From Parerythrobacter_A sp963838735 (GTDB taxonomy: Bacteria > Pseudomonadota > Alphaproteobacteria > Sphingomonadales > Sphingomonadaceae), in NCBI GenBank assembly GCA_963838735.1, contig CAWISG010000002.1, forward strand, positions 1 to 64,000: a stretch of DNA of 64,000 bases, read 5' to 3'. Positions 26,838 through 34,919 of the stretch are shown here, piece by piece. The position numbers and the translations under genes are program-made. The notes under the pieces were generated by a model that saw only the letters and a list, made by a program, of their open reading frames with translations, had not been told where the DNA came from and made no database searches. Position 1 is the stretch's first letter; every line of letters starts with the position of its first letter.

Positions 26838-27470
26838 CTACCTGACCCAGCGGGCCAGCTCCTCGCCCACCGCCGCGCCGCCCTTGTCGGTAGGCAGAAT
26901 AACCAGTGGTTCGCCGTTGGGGCCGAACAGGTAGCTGAAGCTGGTGTGCTGCATGGTGTAATCCCCTGCGTCGTTGACCGGTATCTTTTTCGCGCTGGAG
27001 CCATACTGGCCAAGTAGGGCCCGTATCTGTTCCTGCGACCCGGTTAGCCCGATCAGGCGCGGATGGAAGTTGGCGGCAAATTCACCGACGACTTCGGGCG
27101 TGTCGCGTTCGGGGTCGACGGTGACGAAGATGGGCTGGATCTTGGCGGCAAGCTCCGGTTCGGCCTTCTCGAAATCGCGCAGGCCCCTGGCGATGCGGCT
27201 AAGGTCCGTCGGGCAGATGTCCGGACAAAAGGTGAAACCGAAATAGATGATGCGGTATCGCCCGTCATACTCGGACCAGCTGACGGGTTTGCCGTCGCTG
27301 CCCGTAAGCGTGAAATCGCCGCCGAGCGAGGAACCGCGAATGTCGACGCCGTCGGGCGAGGGGCCGATCGGCTCTTGTGTTTCGCCACACGCTCCGAGAA
27401 GGAGCGCGCCGAATGCGGCAAGGACGACGCGAAAGCGGGATGTCTGGCTATTCATGGTGTGCTGCTTCAT
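26838..27470 (-). CDS. SCO family copper chaperone lipoprotein
   Basis: About 210 residues with a lipobox at LLLGAC, so membrane-attached outside the cytoplasm. The thioredoxin-like domain contains the copper motif TFCPDICP and the distal His in MQHTSFSYL. FVTVDPERDTPEVV is typical. SCO1/SenC proteins deliver copper to the CuA site of cytochrome c oxidase or handle thiol redox. No oxidase genes are in the window. A second ATG four codons in is possible. Confidence 0.92.
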   Translation of the reverse strand: MKQHTMNSQTSRFRVVLAAFGALLLGACGETQEPIGPSPDGVDIRGSSLGGDFTLTGSDGKPVSWSEYDGRYRIIYFGFTFCPDICPTDLSRIARGLRDFEKAEPELAAKIQPIFVTVDPERDTPEVVGEFAANFHPRLIGLTGSQEQIRALLGQYGSSAKKIPVNDAGDYTMQHTSFSYLFGPNGEPLVILPTDKGGAAVGEELARWVR

Positions 27471-27559
27471 GCGCTGCTAATCGGATGGTTGCAACATGGG
27501 GCGCATGCGGACAGGATGCCATCCTGCTGTCCGCAAACACGAAGAAAGACCAGTTCTCG

Positions 27560-28201
27560 ATGATGTACCGACCGTTTCAATCCGCATCCCGCGCCGTGTC
27601 GAAGGCGGGCGTCCTGCTTGCCGGACTGGCGCTGTTGGCCGGACCGGCGGCGGCGCAGATGTTCACCGATGGCTACGAGTTCCTGAAGGCCGTGCGCGAC
27701 CGCGACGGGACGCAAGTGACCAAGGCGCTGGACGAGCCGGGATCGGTACTGGTCAACACCCGCGACCGCACCTCGGGCGAAACCGCGCTGCATATCGTGA
27801 CGCAGCGGCGCGACACCAGCTGGATTCGGTTCATGACGCAGCGTGGTGCCAACCCGAATATCGCCGACAGGAACGGCCAGACACCGTTGATGGTGGCGAG
27901 CGCGCTGGGCTATGTCGAAGGGGTCGAAGTTCTTATCAAGGCGGGCGCGAATGTTGATGTGGCGGACAGCACGGGCGAAACGCCGCTGATCGCCGCTGTG
28001 CATCGCCGCGACCTGGCGATGATGAAGGTGTTGCTGGCCAGCGGGGCGGACGCCGACAGGAGCGACAATTCGGGTCGCACCGCGCGCGATTTCGTGGCGG
28101 TGATGCAGGCAAACGACCAGCTGGCCGACGTCCTTGCGGCAAGCGACAAGGCGCGCGAGGGCGAAGGCGACGCGGCGGCAACCTACGGGCCGCAGCTATG
28201 A
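27560..28201 (+). CDS. Secreted ankyrin-repeat protein
   Basis: 213 residues. A signal peptide (AVSKAGVLLAGLALLAGPAAAQ) is followed by about four ankyrin repeats: GETALHIVTQRR, ANPNIADRNGQTPLMVASALGYVEGVEVLIKAG, ANVDVADSTGETPLIAAVHRRDLAMMKVLLASG and ADADRSDNSGRTARDF. Periplasmic ankyrin proteins mediate protein-protein contacts. The longer frame from 27377 has no signal-like start. Its stop overlaps the coq9 start. Confidence 0.85.
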   Translation: MMYRPFQSASRAVSKAGVLLAGLALLAGPAAAQMFTDGYEFLKAVRDRDGTQVTKALDEPGSVLVNTRDRTSGETALHIVTQRRDTSWIRFMTQRGANPNIADRNGQTPLMVASALGYVEGVEVLIKAGANVDVADSTGETPLIAAVHRRDLAMMKVLLASGADADRSDNSGRTARDFVAVMQANDQLADVLAASDKAREGEGDAAATYGPQL

Positions 28202-28875
28202 CGGGCGCGGATACAGTGCCCGACTATAATGACATGACGCTGGACGAATTGCGGCTGGCGCTTGCCCCCGAAGTGGCGAATTCCGCCGTGTTCGACGGCT
28301 GGACAATGGACGCCGTCGATATGGCGGCCGAAATGGCGGACGTGGATACCGATGTGGCGCGGCTGGCCTACAAGGGCGGGGCGATGACCATGATCGAGGC
28401 GTGGATTGCCGCCGTCGACGTAGCGATGGCTGCCGAGATGACGGCCGAAACCCTGGCACCGATGAAGATTCGCGAGCGTATCCGTGCGCTGGTGCAGTTC
28501 AGGCTGGATGCGATTGCCGGTCAGGAAGAGGCGCTGCGCCGCGCCACCGCGATCATGGCAATGCCGCAGAATGTCGCGCGTTCGCTGAAAACGGCATGGC
28601 ACAGCGCGGACGTGATGTGGCGGCTGGCGGGCGATACCGCGACCGATTACAACCACTACACGAAGCGCACCCTGCTGGCGGGCATCTATGGTGCGACGCT
28701 GGCGGTCTATGCCGATGACGAGAGCGAGGGGAAGGCCGACACCGCGGCGTTTCTTGACCGCCGGATCGAGGGCGTGATGCAGTTCGAGAAGGCCAAGGCG
28801 AAACTGGTCAACCCGGACCGCGAGAGCTTTAGCCTGTCGCGCTTCCTCGGCCGGATGCGGTATCCGGCGCGCTAG
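28198..28875 (+). CDS. coq9: COQ9 family protein
   Basis: 225 residues, matching COQ9, a lipid-binding helper of ubiquinone biosynthesis that presents polyprenyl-benzenoid intermediates to hydroxylases. The TetR-like helical fold is evident in the N-terminal half. Diagnostic stretches include TAWHSADVMWRLAGDTATDYNHYTKRTLLAGIYGATLAVYADD and the C-terminal FLGRMRYPAR. It overlaps the ankyrin gene by four bases. The common alphaproteobacterial gene COQ9 supports the taxonomic placement. Confidence 0.92.
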   Translation: MTGADTVPDYNDMTLDELRLALAPEVANSAVFDGWTMDAVDMAAEMADVDTDVARLAYKGGAMTMIEAWIAAVDVAMAAEMTAETLAPMKIRERIRALVQFRLDAIAGQEEALRRATAIMAMPQNVARSLKTAWHSADVMWRLAGDTATDYNHYTKRTLLAGIYGATLAVYADDESEGKADTAAFLDRRIEGVMQFEKAKAKLVNPDRESFSLSRFLGRMRYPAR

Positions 28876-28888
28876 CGCGACTACTATT

Positions 28889-28907
28889 GATAATGAGTTG
28901 CAATTAG
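28889..28907. promoter_or_regulatory. Fur-box-like site upstream of feoA
   Basis: The first half of this 19-base window matches the Fur consensus half GATAATGA exactly; the second half is weaker, with CAATTA. It lies 27 bases upstream of the feoA start and just after coq9. The position suits iron repression of feoAB. Call rests on similarity to the consensus only. Confidence 0.45.
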
Positions 28908-28933
28908 CGGCTCGCTCTGGCAGCGGCGCTGCC

Positions 28934-29200
28934 ATGTCCGACTCTTCCGTTCTTGAAGCAATAACGCTCGACAGCCTGCCGATCGGCACGTCTGCGCGCA
29001 TTGCATCGGTGGACTGGGCGCGCGTTGCCGAAGCCGATGCGAAGCGCCTGCGCGCGCTGGGGCTGGACGAGGGGTGCGAGCTGGCCGTGGCGCATCGCGG
29101 CATCTTCGGCGGGCGCGATCCGCTGGCAATAACCGTGGGCCGCATGACCGTGGCGCTGCGCCGCCGCGATGCCGCCGCAATTTCGGTCATAGCCCTATGA
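28934..29200 (+). CDS. feoA: Ferrous iron transport protein A
   Basis: About 88 residues with the SH3-like FeoA fold: LDSLPIGTSARIASV, then KRLRALGLDEGCEL, then RDPLAITVGRMTVALRRRDA. The ATG at 28934 gives the normal length; the longer frame from 28898 is not needed. It is a cytoplasmic partner of FeoB and lies 27 bases upstream of it. Confidence 0.9.
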   Translation: MSDSSVLEAITLDSLPIGTSARIASVDWARVAEADAKRLRALGLDEGCELAVAHRGIFGGRDPLAITVGRMTVALRRRDAAAISVIAL

Positions 29201-29227
29201 TAGCCCGCCCATGACACCGGCCCGAAC

Positions 29228-31066
29228 ATGACACCGGCACGCCGCGTCGCGCTGGTCGGTAATCCCAATGCCGGCAAGAGCGCCCTGTTCAACGCGCTGA
29301 CCGGTGCGCGGCAGAAGATCGCCAATTACGCGGGCGTGACGGTGGAACGCAAGGTCGGCCGCCTGCCCCTGCCCTCGGGCCAGCATGTTGAACTGGTAGA
29401 CTTGCCAGGCAGCTACAGCTTCGATGCCGCCAGCCCGGACGAGGAAGTCACGCGCCAGATCGTGATGGGCGATTTCGAAGGCGAGGCACGGCCCGATGCG
29501 GTGGTGATCGTGCTGGATGCCGCAAATCTCGAACAGCATCTGGTGTTCGCGCAGGAAGTCGTTGCGCTGGGCCTGCCGACGGTGGTGGCGCTGAACATGC
29601 TCGACCTGGCGGAGCGCGACGGGCTGGTGCTCGACCCCGGCGCCCTGTCCGAAGCCCTGCGCGTGCCGGTGGTGCCGACCGTGGCGGTGCGGCGGCGCGG
29701 GCTGGACGAACTGACACAGGCTATCGCGCAGCTCGAAACGCGCGAAGCAGGTGTCGGACAGTCCCTGACATTACCCGAACGCAGGCTGGCGGCGAAGAAC
29801 ATCGCGCGCGCCGCCATCGTGTCCAGCAGCGCGCGCCATCACGTCAATTCGCGCCTCGATACCGTGCTGCTGAACCCGTGGCTCGGCCCGCTGATCCTGA
29901 CCGCATTGCTGTTCGTCATATTTCAGGCAGTGTTCGCATGGGCTGCGCCGTTCGCCGATGCGCTGGATGGCGGGGCGGGGGTGCTGTCGGCGTGGGTGGT
30001 TGCCACGTTCCCCGGCGGCTTCCTGCGCGACCTCGTGACCGAAGGCGTCATCGCAGGCGTCGGTTCGGTCGTCGTGTTCCTGCCGCAGATCGTGATCCTG
30101 TTCGCGTTCATCCTGGTGATGGAGGCGACCGGCTACATGGCGCGCGCGGCCTTCGTGATGGATCGCATGATGGCCAGCGTGGGCCTGTCGGGCCGCAGCT
30201 TCATCCCGCTGTTGTCCAGCTTCGCCTGCGCCATTCCGGGCATCATGGCCACGCGCAGCATTGCCGACCCAAAGGACCGGTTGACCACCATCCTCGTCGC
30301 CCCGCTGATGACCTGCTCCGCGCGGCTGCCGGTCTATGCCGTCATCATCGCCGCGGTCATTCCGGCCACCACTGTCGGACCGGGCATAGGGCTTCAGGGG
30401 CTGGTGCTGTTCGCACTCTATGTCGCGGGCATTGTGGGCGCGATGGTGGTGGCGCTGGTGCTGCGCAGCTCGGTGACGAAGGGCGCCGCCAGCGGCTTCA
30501 TCATGGAGCTGCCGCGCTATCAACTGCCGCGCGTGAAAGACCTGGCGATCGGTCTCTGGCAGCGCGCCTGGGTGTTCCTGCGCCGCGCCGGGACCATCAT
30601 CTTCGCCGCGACGGTCATCCTGTGGCTGCTGCTAACCTTTCCCGAAGCCGAACCGGGCGAAAGCCAGATCGACGCGAGCTATGCAGGGCAACTGACGGAC
30701 ATCATCCATCCGGCTTTCGCACCCGTTGGTTTTAACCGCGAGATGACGCTGGCGCTGGTTCCTGCGATGGCGGCGCGCGAGGTGGCGGTTTCCTCGCTCG
30801 CCACGACCTATGCGGTGGAGGCGGAGGATGAGGACGTGACGATGGCCGCGCTGGAAGAACAGGTCGCCGCGCGGTGGAGCCTGCCGACCGCGCTGGCTTT
30901 CCTCGCCTGGTTCGTGTTTGCGCCGCAATGCATCTCCACCATCGCGGTGACGCGACGGGAGACGAACGGCTGGCGCTGGCCGCTGTTCATGACCGGCTAC
31001 CTGTTCGCGCTGGCGTGGCTGGCGGCGGGGGCGACATACTGGTTGGCGGTGTGGGCAGGACTTTAG
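29228..31066 (+). CDS. feoB: Ferrous iron transport protein B
   Basis: Inner-membrane Fe(II) permease with an N-terminal G domain, 612 residues, shorter than the ~770 of enterobacterial FeoB. G1 is GNPNAGKS (~residues 11-18), followed by VDLPGSYSF (G3) and LNMLD (G4). The membrane part has the two Gate motifs, including FSSFACAIPGIMATRSI-like LSSFACAIPGIMATRSI and FSSFACAIPG spacing, and TVAVSSLATTYAVE. No FeoC follows. Likely iron repressed through the site at 28889. Confidence 0.95.
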   Translation: MTPARRVALVGNPNAGKSALFNALTGARQKIANYAGVTVERKVGRLPLPSGQHVELVDLPGSYSFDAASPDEEVTRQIVMGDFEGEARPDAVVIVLDAANLEQHLVFAQEVVALGLPTVVALNMLDLAERDGLVLDPGALSEALRVPVVPTVAVRRRGLDELTQAIAQLETREAGVGQSLTLPERRLAAKNIARAAIVSSSARHHVNSRLDTVLLNPWLGPLILTALLFVIFQAVFAWAAPFADALDGGAGVLSAWVVATFPGGFLRDLVTEGVIAGVGSVVVFLPQIVILFAFILVMEATGYMARAAFVMDRMMASVGLSGRSFIPLLSSFACAIPGIMATRSIADPKDRLTTILVAPLMTCSARLPVYAVIIAAVIPATTVGPGIGLQGLVLFALYVAGIVGAMVVALVLRSSVTKGAASGFIMELPRYQLPRVKDLAIGLWQRAWVFLRRAGTIIFAATVILWLLLTFPEAEPGESQIDASYAGQLTDIIHPAFAPVGFNREMTLALVPAMAAREVAVSSLATTYAVEAEDEDVTMAALEEQVAARWSLPTALAFLAWFVFAPQCISTIAVTRRETNGWRWPLFMTGYLFALAWLAAGATYWLAVWAGL

Positions 31067-31135
31067 CTGCACGGCTTTAACAGCGCGCGCATGTGCGATA
31101 GGCGCAACGCTTCAACTGAACAAGGAAGCGAATCG

Positions 31136-31669
31136 ATGGCCGGATCCCTCAACAAGGTAATGCTGATCGGCAATGTCGGGGCCGATCCGGAAATCCGCAG
31201 TTTCCAGAACGGCGGCAAAGTCGCCAATATCCGCCTCGCCACCAGCGAACGCTGGAAGGACCGCAATTCGGGCGAGCAGCAGGAACGCACCGAATGGCAC
31301 ACCGTCGCGATTTTCTCCGAAGGCCTCGTCAACGTGGTCGAACGCTACGTGAAGAAGGGCAGCAAGCTGTTCATCGAGGGCCAGTTGCAGACCCGCAAAT
31401 GGCAGGACCAGTCGGGCAATGACCGCTACAGCACCGAAGTCGTCCTGCGCGGCTATGGCGGCACACTGACCATGCTGGATGGTGCTGGCGGTTCAGGCGG
31501 CGGCGGCCAGCGTTCGGGCGGCGGAGATTACGATCAGAGCGGCGGCGGTGGCAGCAGCGGCTGGAACCAGGGCGGCGGGGGCAGCTCTAGCGGCGGCAGC
31601 GGCTCCGGCGGTGGTTCGGGCGGTGGCGGTTCCAATTACGATGATTTGGACGACGACATTCCGTTCTAA
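31136..31669 (+). CDS. ssb: Single-stranded DNA-binding protein
   Basis: 177 residues. The OB fold is seen in NKVMLIGNVGADPEIR, ANIRLATSERWKDR, EWHTVAIFSEGLVNVVERYVKKGS and GQLQTRKWQDQSGNDRYSTEVVL. The tail is a long Gly/Ser-rich linker (~residues 110-165) ending in the conserved acidic DDLDDDIPF that recruits repair and replication proteins. The ATG at 31136 is preceded by an AAGGAAG Shine-Dalgarno; an upstream ATG at 31091 is not needed. Confidence 0.95.
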   Translation: MAGSLNKVMLIGNVGADPEIRSFQNGGKVANIRLATSERWKDRNSGEQQERTEWHTVAIFSEGLVNVVERYVKKGSKLFIEGQLQTRKWQDQSGNDRYSTEVVLRGYGGTLTMLDGAGGSGGGGQRSGGGDYDQSGGGGSSGWNQGGGGSSSGGSGSGGGSGGGGSNYDDLDDDIPF

Positions 31670-31765
31670 GGCAGGAGTTGCGAGCGGCTGCTAGCGAGCC
31701 ACTTGCCGACGTTATACTGGTGATGCATAATGCGATCACGGCCGCGTCTTCTTCTGGAGGTTCCA

Positions 31766-32056
31766 ATGGATGTCTTACCTGCAGAAATACATTGCGAAGC
31801 GCCCACTCAGGACGTGTTACTAACCATTGATGGTAAGGTAGACGAGCAAGATTATTCCGCGTTTATGAACGACCTTCGACGACTAAATGGAGGGTGGACG
31901 TTAGTCTCGGGCAAGGCTTTTAAAGGACAGAGAACTTTTGTCGTCCGTGCTCACTACAATGTAACTTACAATGCTATAATAGATGCAACAGCGAATGCGG
32001 CATCTAGAGGTTGGACAACCCACGTGACGTTCGACGTGCCTCGATGCAACAGTTAA
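31766..32056 (+). CDS. Small hypothetical protein
   Basis: 96 residues; start chosen because GGAGG lies about six bases before the ATG at 31766. No recognised domain or motif. The segment 31680-32360 is AT-richer than its neighbours, which suggests acquisition. It contains two cysteines and no signal peptide. Position between ssb and yceD tells little about function. Confidence 0.55.
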   Translation: MDVLPAEIHCEAPTQDVLLTIDGKVDEQDYSAFMNDLRRLNGGWTLVSGKAFKGQRTFVVRAHYNVTYNAIIDATANAASRGWTTHVTFDVPRCNS

Positions 32057-32205
32057 TAGGCTGCTAACCACCCGAGTCTTGCCGTTCAGTAGCGTTCTGC
32101 ATTTTACAAAAGCAGATCAGACAACAAGAAATTCTTATTTCAATCATTGCATGACTGGTGCGGCTTGAGTAACAAAAAGAGAAACGGAAGCGTTTTAGGA
32201 CGAAA

Positions 32206-32355
32206 ATGACAATGGCTGAAATTAAAGAGTGGACGAAACGAAACCCGTTCTTGGTGGCTCTCGTTCTTGTAATATTTGGGGGTTATGCATTGGGAAAAGA
32301 TGCTGCTTTCCGGGACAACACTCGTGACGCAAACGTAGTGAGTAACAACCGGTAG
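32206..32355 (+). CDS. Small single-helix membrane protein (49 residues)
   Basis: ATG at 32206, with a second ATG two codons later, is preceded by AGGA about seven bases upstream. The product is charged at the start (AEIKEWTKR), then has one helix (NPFLVALVLVIFGGYALGK) and a polar tail. It fits a single-pass small membrane protein. The region is AT-richer than the surroundings. Not verified by homology. Confidence 0.45.
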   Translation: MTMAEIKEWTKRNPFLVALVLVIFGGYALGKDAAFRDNTRDANVVSNNR

Positions 32356-32410
32356 CCATCTGCAAGGATTTTTACCTCCATTCCGCTTCCCACCCAGTTC
32401 TCGCCTAAAC

Positions 32411-32947
32411 CTACCCCTTCGCCAACCCCTTGAGCGCTTCCGCCAACGGGCCGCTCGGCGTGTCCTCATCGCTTAGTCCTGCCGCCTTGCGCGCATTCTC
32501 GGCGGCAGGGCTGGTGGCGTAGGGGTCTATGGCGAGGCCTAAGGTCTGTGCGACCGCTTCGCCCAGGTCGATGGTGTCGCCGGTGTAGGCGATGTCGTCC
32601 AGTTCGTCCTCGCTCAGCTCGTATTCTTCTTCCTTCAGCTGGGCTGTCCGTTCGGGCACGAAGCGGAGCGATAACGACTCCTCGATCGCGGTATCGAACG
32701 CCTCGCTGGCCACCGCACACATCTGCACGATGGCGGCGACGACCGTGCCTTCCACCCGGATCGCTTCGCCGTCCGCCGTTACGTCCAGCGTCGCGTCCAG
32801 CCGCTCGACCGCCGGAATGCCGAAGCGTGTGGCGAGTGCGGCGCGCTCCGCTTCGTTCGCCGTGATCGTTACCGTCTGCGCGGGCAGGGCGCGCACGGGT
32901 ACGGGGCGGGAGAGTTCGGGCGCGTCCGCCTGTTGTACCGCCATCAT
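32411..32947 (-). CDS. YceD family protein (DUF177)
   Basis: 178 residues. N-terminal and central parts match DUF177: RFGIPAVERLDATLDVTADGEAIRVEGTV, CAVASEAFDTAIEESLSLRFV and DDIAYTGDTIDLGEAVAQTLGLAIDPY, ending in PLAEALKGLAKG. In many bacteria YceD is associated with rpmF and 23S rRNA maturation; it is not next to rpmF here. It overlaps the chaperone gene upstream by four bases. Confidence 0.9.
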   Translation of the reverse strand: MMAVQQADAPELSRPVPVRALPAQTVTITANEAERAALATRFGIPAVERLDATLDVTADGEAIRVEGTVVAAIVQMCAVASEAFDTAIEESLSLRFVPERTAQLKEEEYELSEDELDDIAYTGDTIDLGEAVAQTLGLAIDPYATSPAAENARKAAGLSDEDTPSGPLAEALKGLAKG

Positions 32948-33459
32948 GGTGCCAGCCTCCCCGCCAGCAGCGCCTCGTCATCGACCGCCGTCAGCCCGTC
33001 ATGCGTCTGCGCCAGCCGCGCGCCCAAGGCATCCGCATCCGCATCGTCGGCCAGCGTCATGTTCGCCGCAACAACCTCGCCCATCGTGCGGCCTTCGTCG
33101 GACAGCCCTTCGCGAAAGCCGCCGATGCGCCCGCCCATCGCGGATACCAGCTTGCCAATATATTTGCCCACCGTGGGATCGCCGAGCCCGCTTTGACGTA
33201 GCTGACCGTCCATATCCTCCACGAACAGTTCGGTCAGATAGGCGGTTTTCGCGGTCAGTTCCGGCGTGCGGTCCATGCGCAGGATGACCAGCGCCATGAT
33301 CGCGGTAATCATGTCGAACCGCCCCTCCAGCGTATCCGCCACGCCGTATCGCGCATACCATTCGGGCTGCCGCGCCTCGCCCACGACGGTATGCCATAGC
33401 GGGCGCAGCGCGTCCTTCGGGTCCGGGCCGATGCCGAACAGGCGTTTGAAAAAGCTCAT
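32944..33459 (-). CDS. Ubiquinol-cytochrome c chaperone family protein
   Basis: 171 residues. It resembles CBP3/UQCC1: WHTVVGEARQPEWYARYGVADTLEGRFDMITAIMALVILRMDRTP, then YLTELFVEDMDGQLRQSGLGDPTVGKYIGKLVSAMGGR. It assists assembly of cytochrome b in the bc1 complex. Its start lies divergent to bamE with about 160 bp between them. Confidence 0.9.
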   Translation of the reverse strand: MSFFKRLFGIGPDPKDALRPLWHTVVGEARQPEWYARYGVADTLEGRFDMITAIMALVILRMDRTPELTAKTAYLTELFVEDMDGQLRQSGLGDPTVGKYIGKLVSAMGGRIGGFREGLSDEGRTMGEVVAANMTLADDADADALGARLAQTHDGLTAVDDEALLAGRLAP

Positions 33460-33620
33460 ATGCGTCGTCGCCCCATCCGTCTCGTGTTGTCCGTCTCGTG
33501 TTCAGATTGAATTCAAGCCGTCGGGCCGCATTGCCACCGCGCTGGCGCGTCCGTATGGCGTTTGGCCACGGACATCGACGATATAGGGCTGCTACGCGGC
33601 ACGCAAAGAGGTACTTTCTC

Positions 33621-34100
33621 GTGACTACACGACGTTTCGCCACCAAATATGCGCCGCTGGCCGCCGTGGTCGGCATTGCGCTGGCCGCTTCGGGCTGTTC
33701 CTCCATCCGTGAAACGCGCGGCTATATCCGCGACGTGTCGCTGACCAGTTCGGTGCAGCCGGGCATCGACAACCAGGATTCGGTTGCCGCCACGCTGGGC
33801 CGCCCGACCTTCACCAGCCAGTTCGGCCAGCCCACATGGTATTACGTCAGCAGCACCACCGGCCGCCGCCCCTTCGTGCGTCCGCGCATCCAGGATCACA
33901 ACGTGCTGGCCATCACCTTCGACGGCACCGGCAATGTCGTGTCCACCGACAACAGTGGGGTGGAAAAGGTGGTGTTCCTGACACCCGATGGCGACGAGAC
34001 GCCCACACTGGGCCGCGAGCGCGGCTTCTTCCAGGACCTGTTCGGCAATATCGGCACGGTCGGCGCACCCGGCACCGGTGGCGCACCCGGCCAGCCCTAG
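33621..34100 (+). CDS. bamE: Outer-membrane assembly lipoprotein BamE
   Basis: About 159 residues. A GTG start at 33621 follows AAAGAGG. The lipobox ASGC in LAASGCSS anchors the protein in the outer membrane. SmpA/OmlA features are VQPGIDNQDSVAATLGRPTF, GQPTWYYVSSTTGR and NVLAITFDGTGNVVSTDNSG, and the tail is Gly/Pro-rich. It is a component of the beta-barrel insertion machinery. A frame upstream to 33498 lacks a signal sequence and is not preferred. Confidence 0.85.
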   Translation: MTTRRFATKYAPLAAVVGIALAASGCSSIRETRGYIRDVSLTSSVQPGIDNQDSVAATLGRPTFTSQFGQPTWYYVSSTTGRRPFVRPRIQDHNVLAITFDGTGNVVSTDNSGVEKVVFLTPDGDETPTLGRERGFFQDLFGNIGTVGAPGTGGAPGQP

Positions 34101-34157
34101 CGCGGCTGCGTAACCGGCCCGCTTGACCGTCCGGCGCGCCGCCCCATATCGCGTGGC

Positions 34158-34718
34158 ATGACAGACAGTAACAACGCCCACGGCCTGACCCCGTGGCACG
34201 GCACCACCATCATCGGCGTTTCCAAAAACGGCACGATCGTGGTTGCGGGCGACGGACAGGTCAGCATGGGCAACACCGTGATGAAGCCCAACGCCCGCAA
34301 GGTCCGCCGTATTGGAAAGGACGGCACGGTCGTCGCCGGGTTCGCGGGTGCGACCGCCGATGCGTTCACCCTGTTCGAACGGCTGGAAAAGAAGCTGGAG
34401 CAGTATTCCGGCCAGCTGATGCGCGCGGCGGTAGAGCTGGCGAAGGACTGGCGCACCGACAAATATCTGCGCAATCTGGAGGCGCTGATGATTGTGGCGG
34501 ACAAGGACACGCTGCTGGTGCTGACCGGCAATGGCGACGTACTGGAACCGGCAGGCGGCATCGCCGCCATCGGCAGCGGCGGCAATTACGCCCTCGCAGC
34601 CGCCCGTGCCCTGACCGAATATGAAGACGATGCGGAAAAGATCGCGCGCAAGGCCATGGCAGTCGCGGCGGATGTGTGCGTGTTTACCAACGATCAGGTG
34701 ACGCTGGAGACGGTGTGA
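34158..34718 (+). CDS. hslV: ATP-dependent protease proteolytic subunit HslV
   Basis: 186 residues. HGTTIIGVSKNG includes the catalytic Thr exposed after N-terminal processing, and a short extension precedes it as in other alphaproteobacteria. Other marks are VVAGDGQVSMGNTVMKPNARKVRRIG and GSGGNYALAAARAL. It forms a double hexamer capped by HslU. It is separated from hslU by 201 bp holding an inverted repeat. Confidence 0.95.
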   Translation: MTDSNNAHGLTPWHGTTIIGVSKNGTIVVAGDGQVSMGNTVMKPNARKVRRIGKDGTVVAGFAGATADAFTLFERLEKKLEQYSGQLMRAAVELAKDWRTDKYLRNLEALMIVADKDTLLVLTGNGDVLEPAGGIAAIGSGGNYALAAARALTEYEDDAEKIARKAMAVAADVCVFTNDQVTLETV

Positions 34719-34801
34719 GGGGTGCTGAACGATCAAATTTACGTCACCCCGTACGAACGGTACATTAAGTTACTATTTGTCCTGGGCTTGTTTTCCGCCT
34801 T

Positions 34802-34892
34802 CCGTTCGCCCTGAGCTTGTCGAAGGGTCGTTCTACTCTTCATTCAACGGCCAAAAAAGAGAACGGTGCTTCGACAAGCTCAGCACGAACGG
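34802..34892. repeat. REP-like inverted repeat between hslV and hslU
   Basis: Arms at 34802-34825 and 34869-34892 are inverse copies, matching at 22 of 24 positions, of a CTGAGCTTGTCGAAG-type element. Similar repeats are scattered in many sphingomonad genomes. It may act as a terminator-like or mRNA-stabilising hairpin between the two genes. Confidence 0.75.
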
Positions 34893-34919
34893 TAACTATC
34901 GCATAACCTGGATATTCAG

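Noticed and set aside
34751..34763. Short palindrome GTACGAACGGTAC near the REP-like element
   Set aside because: Too short and imperfect to claim as a regulatory site.
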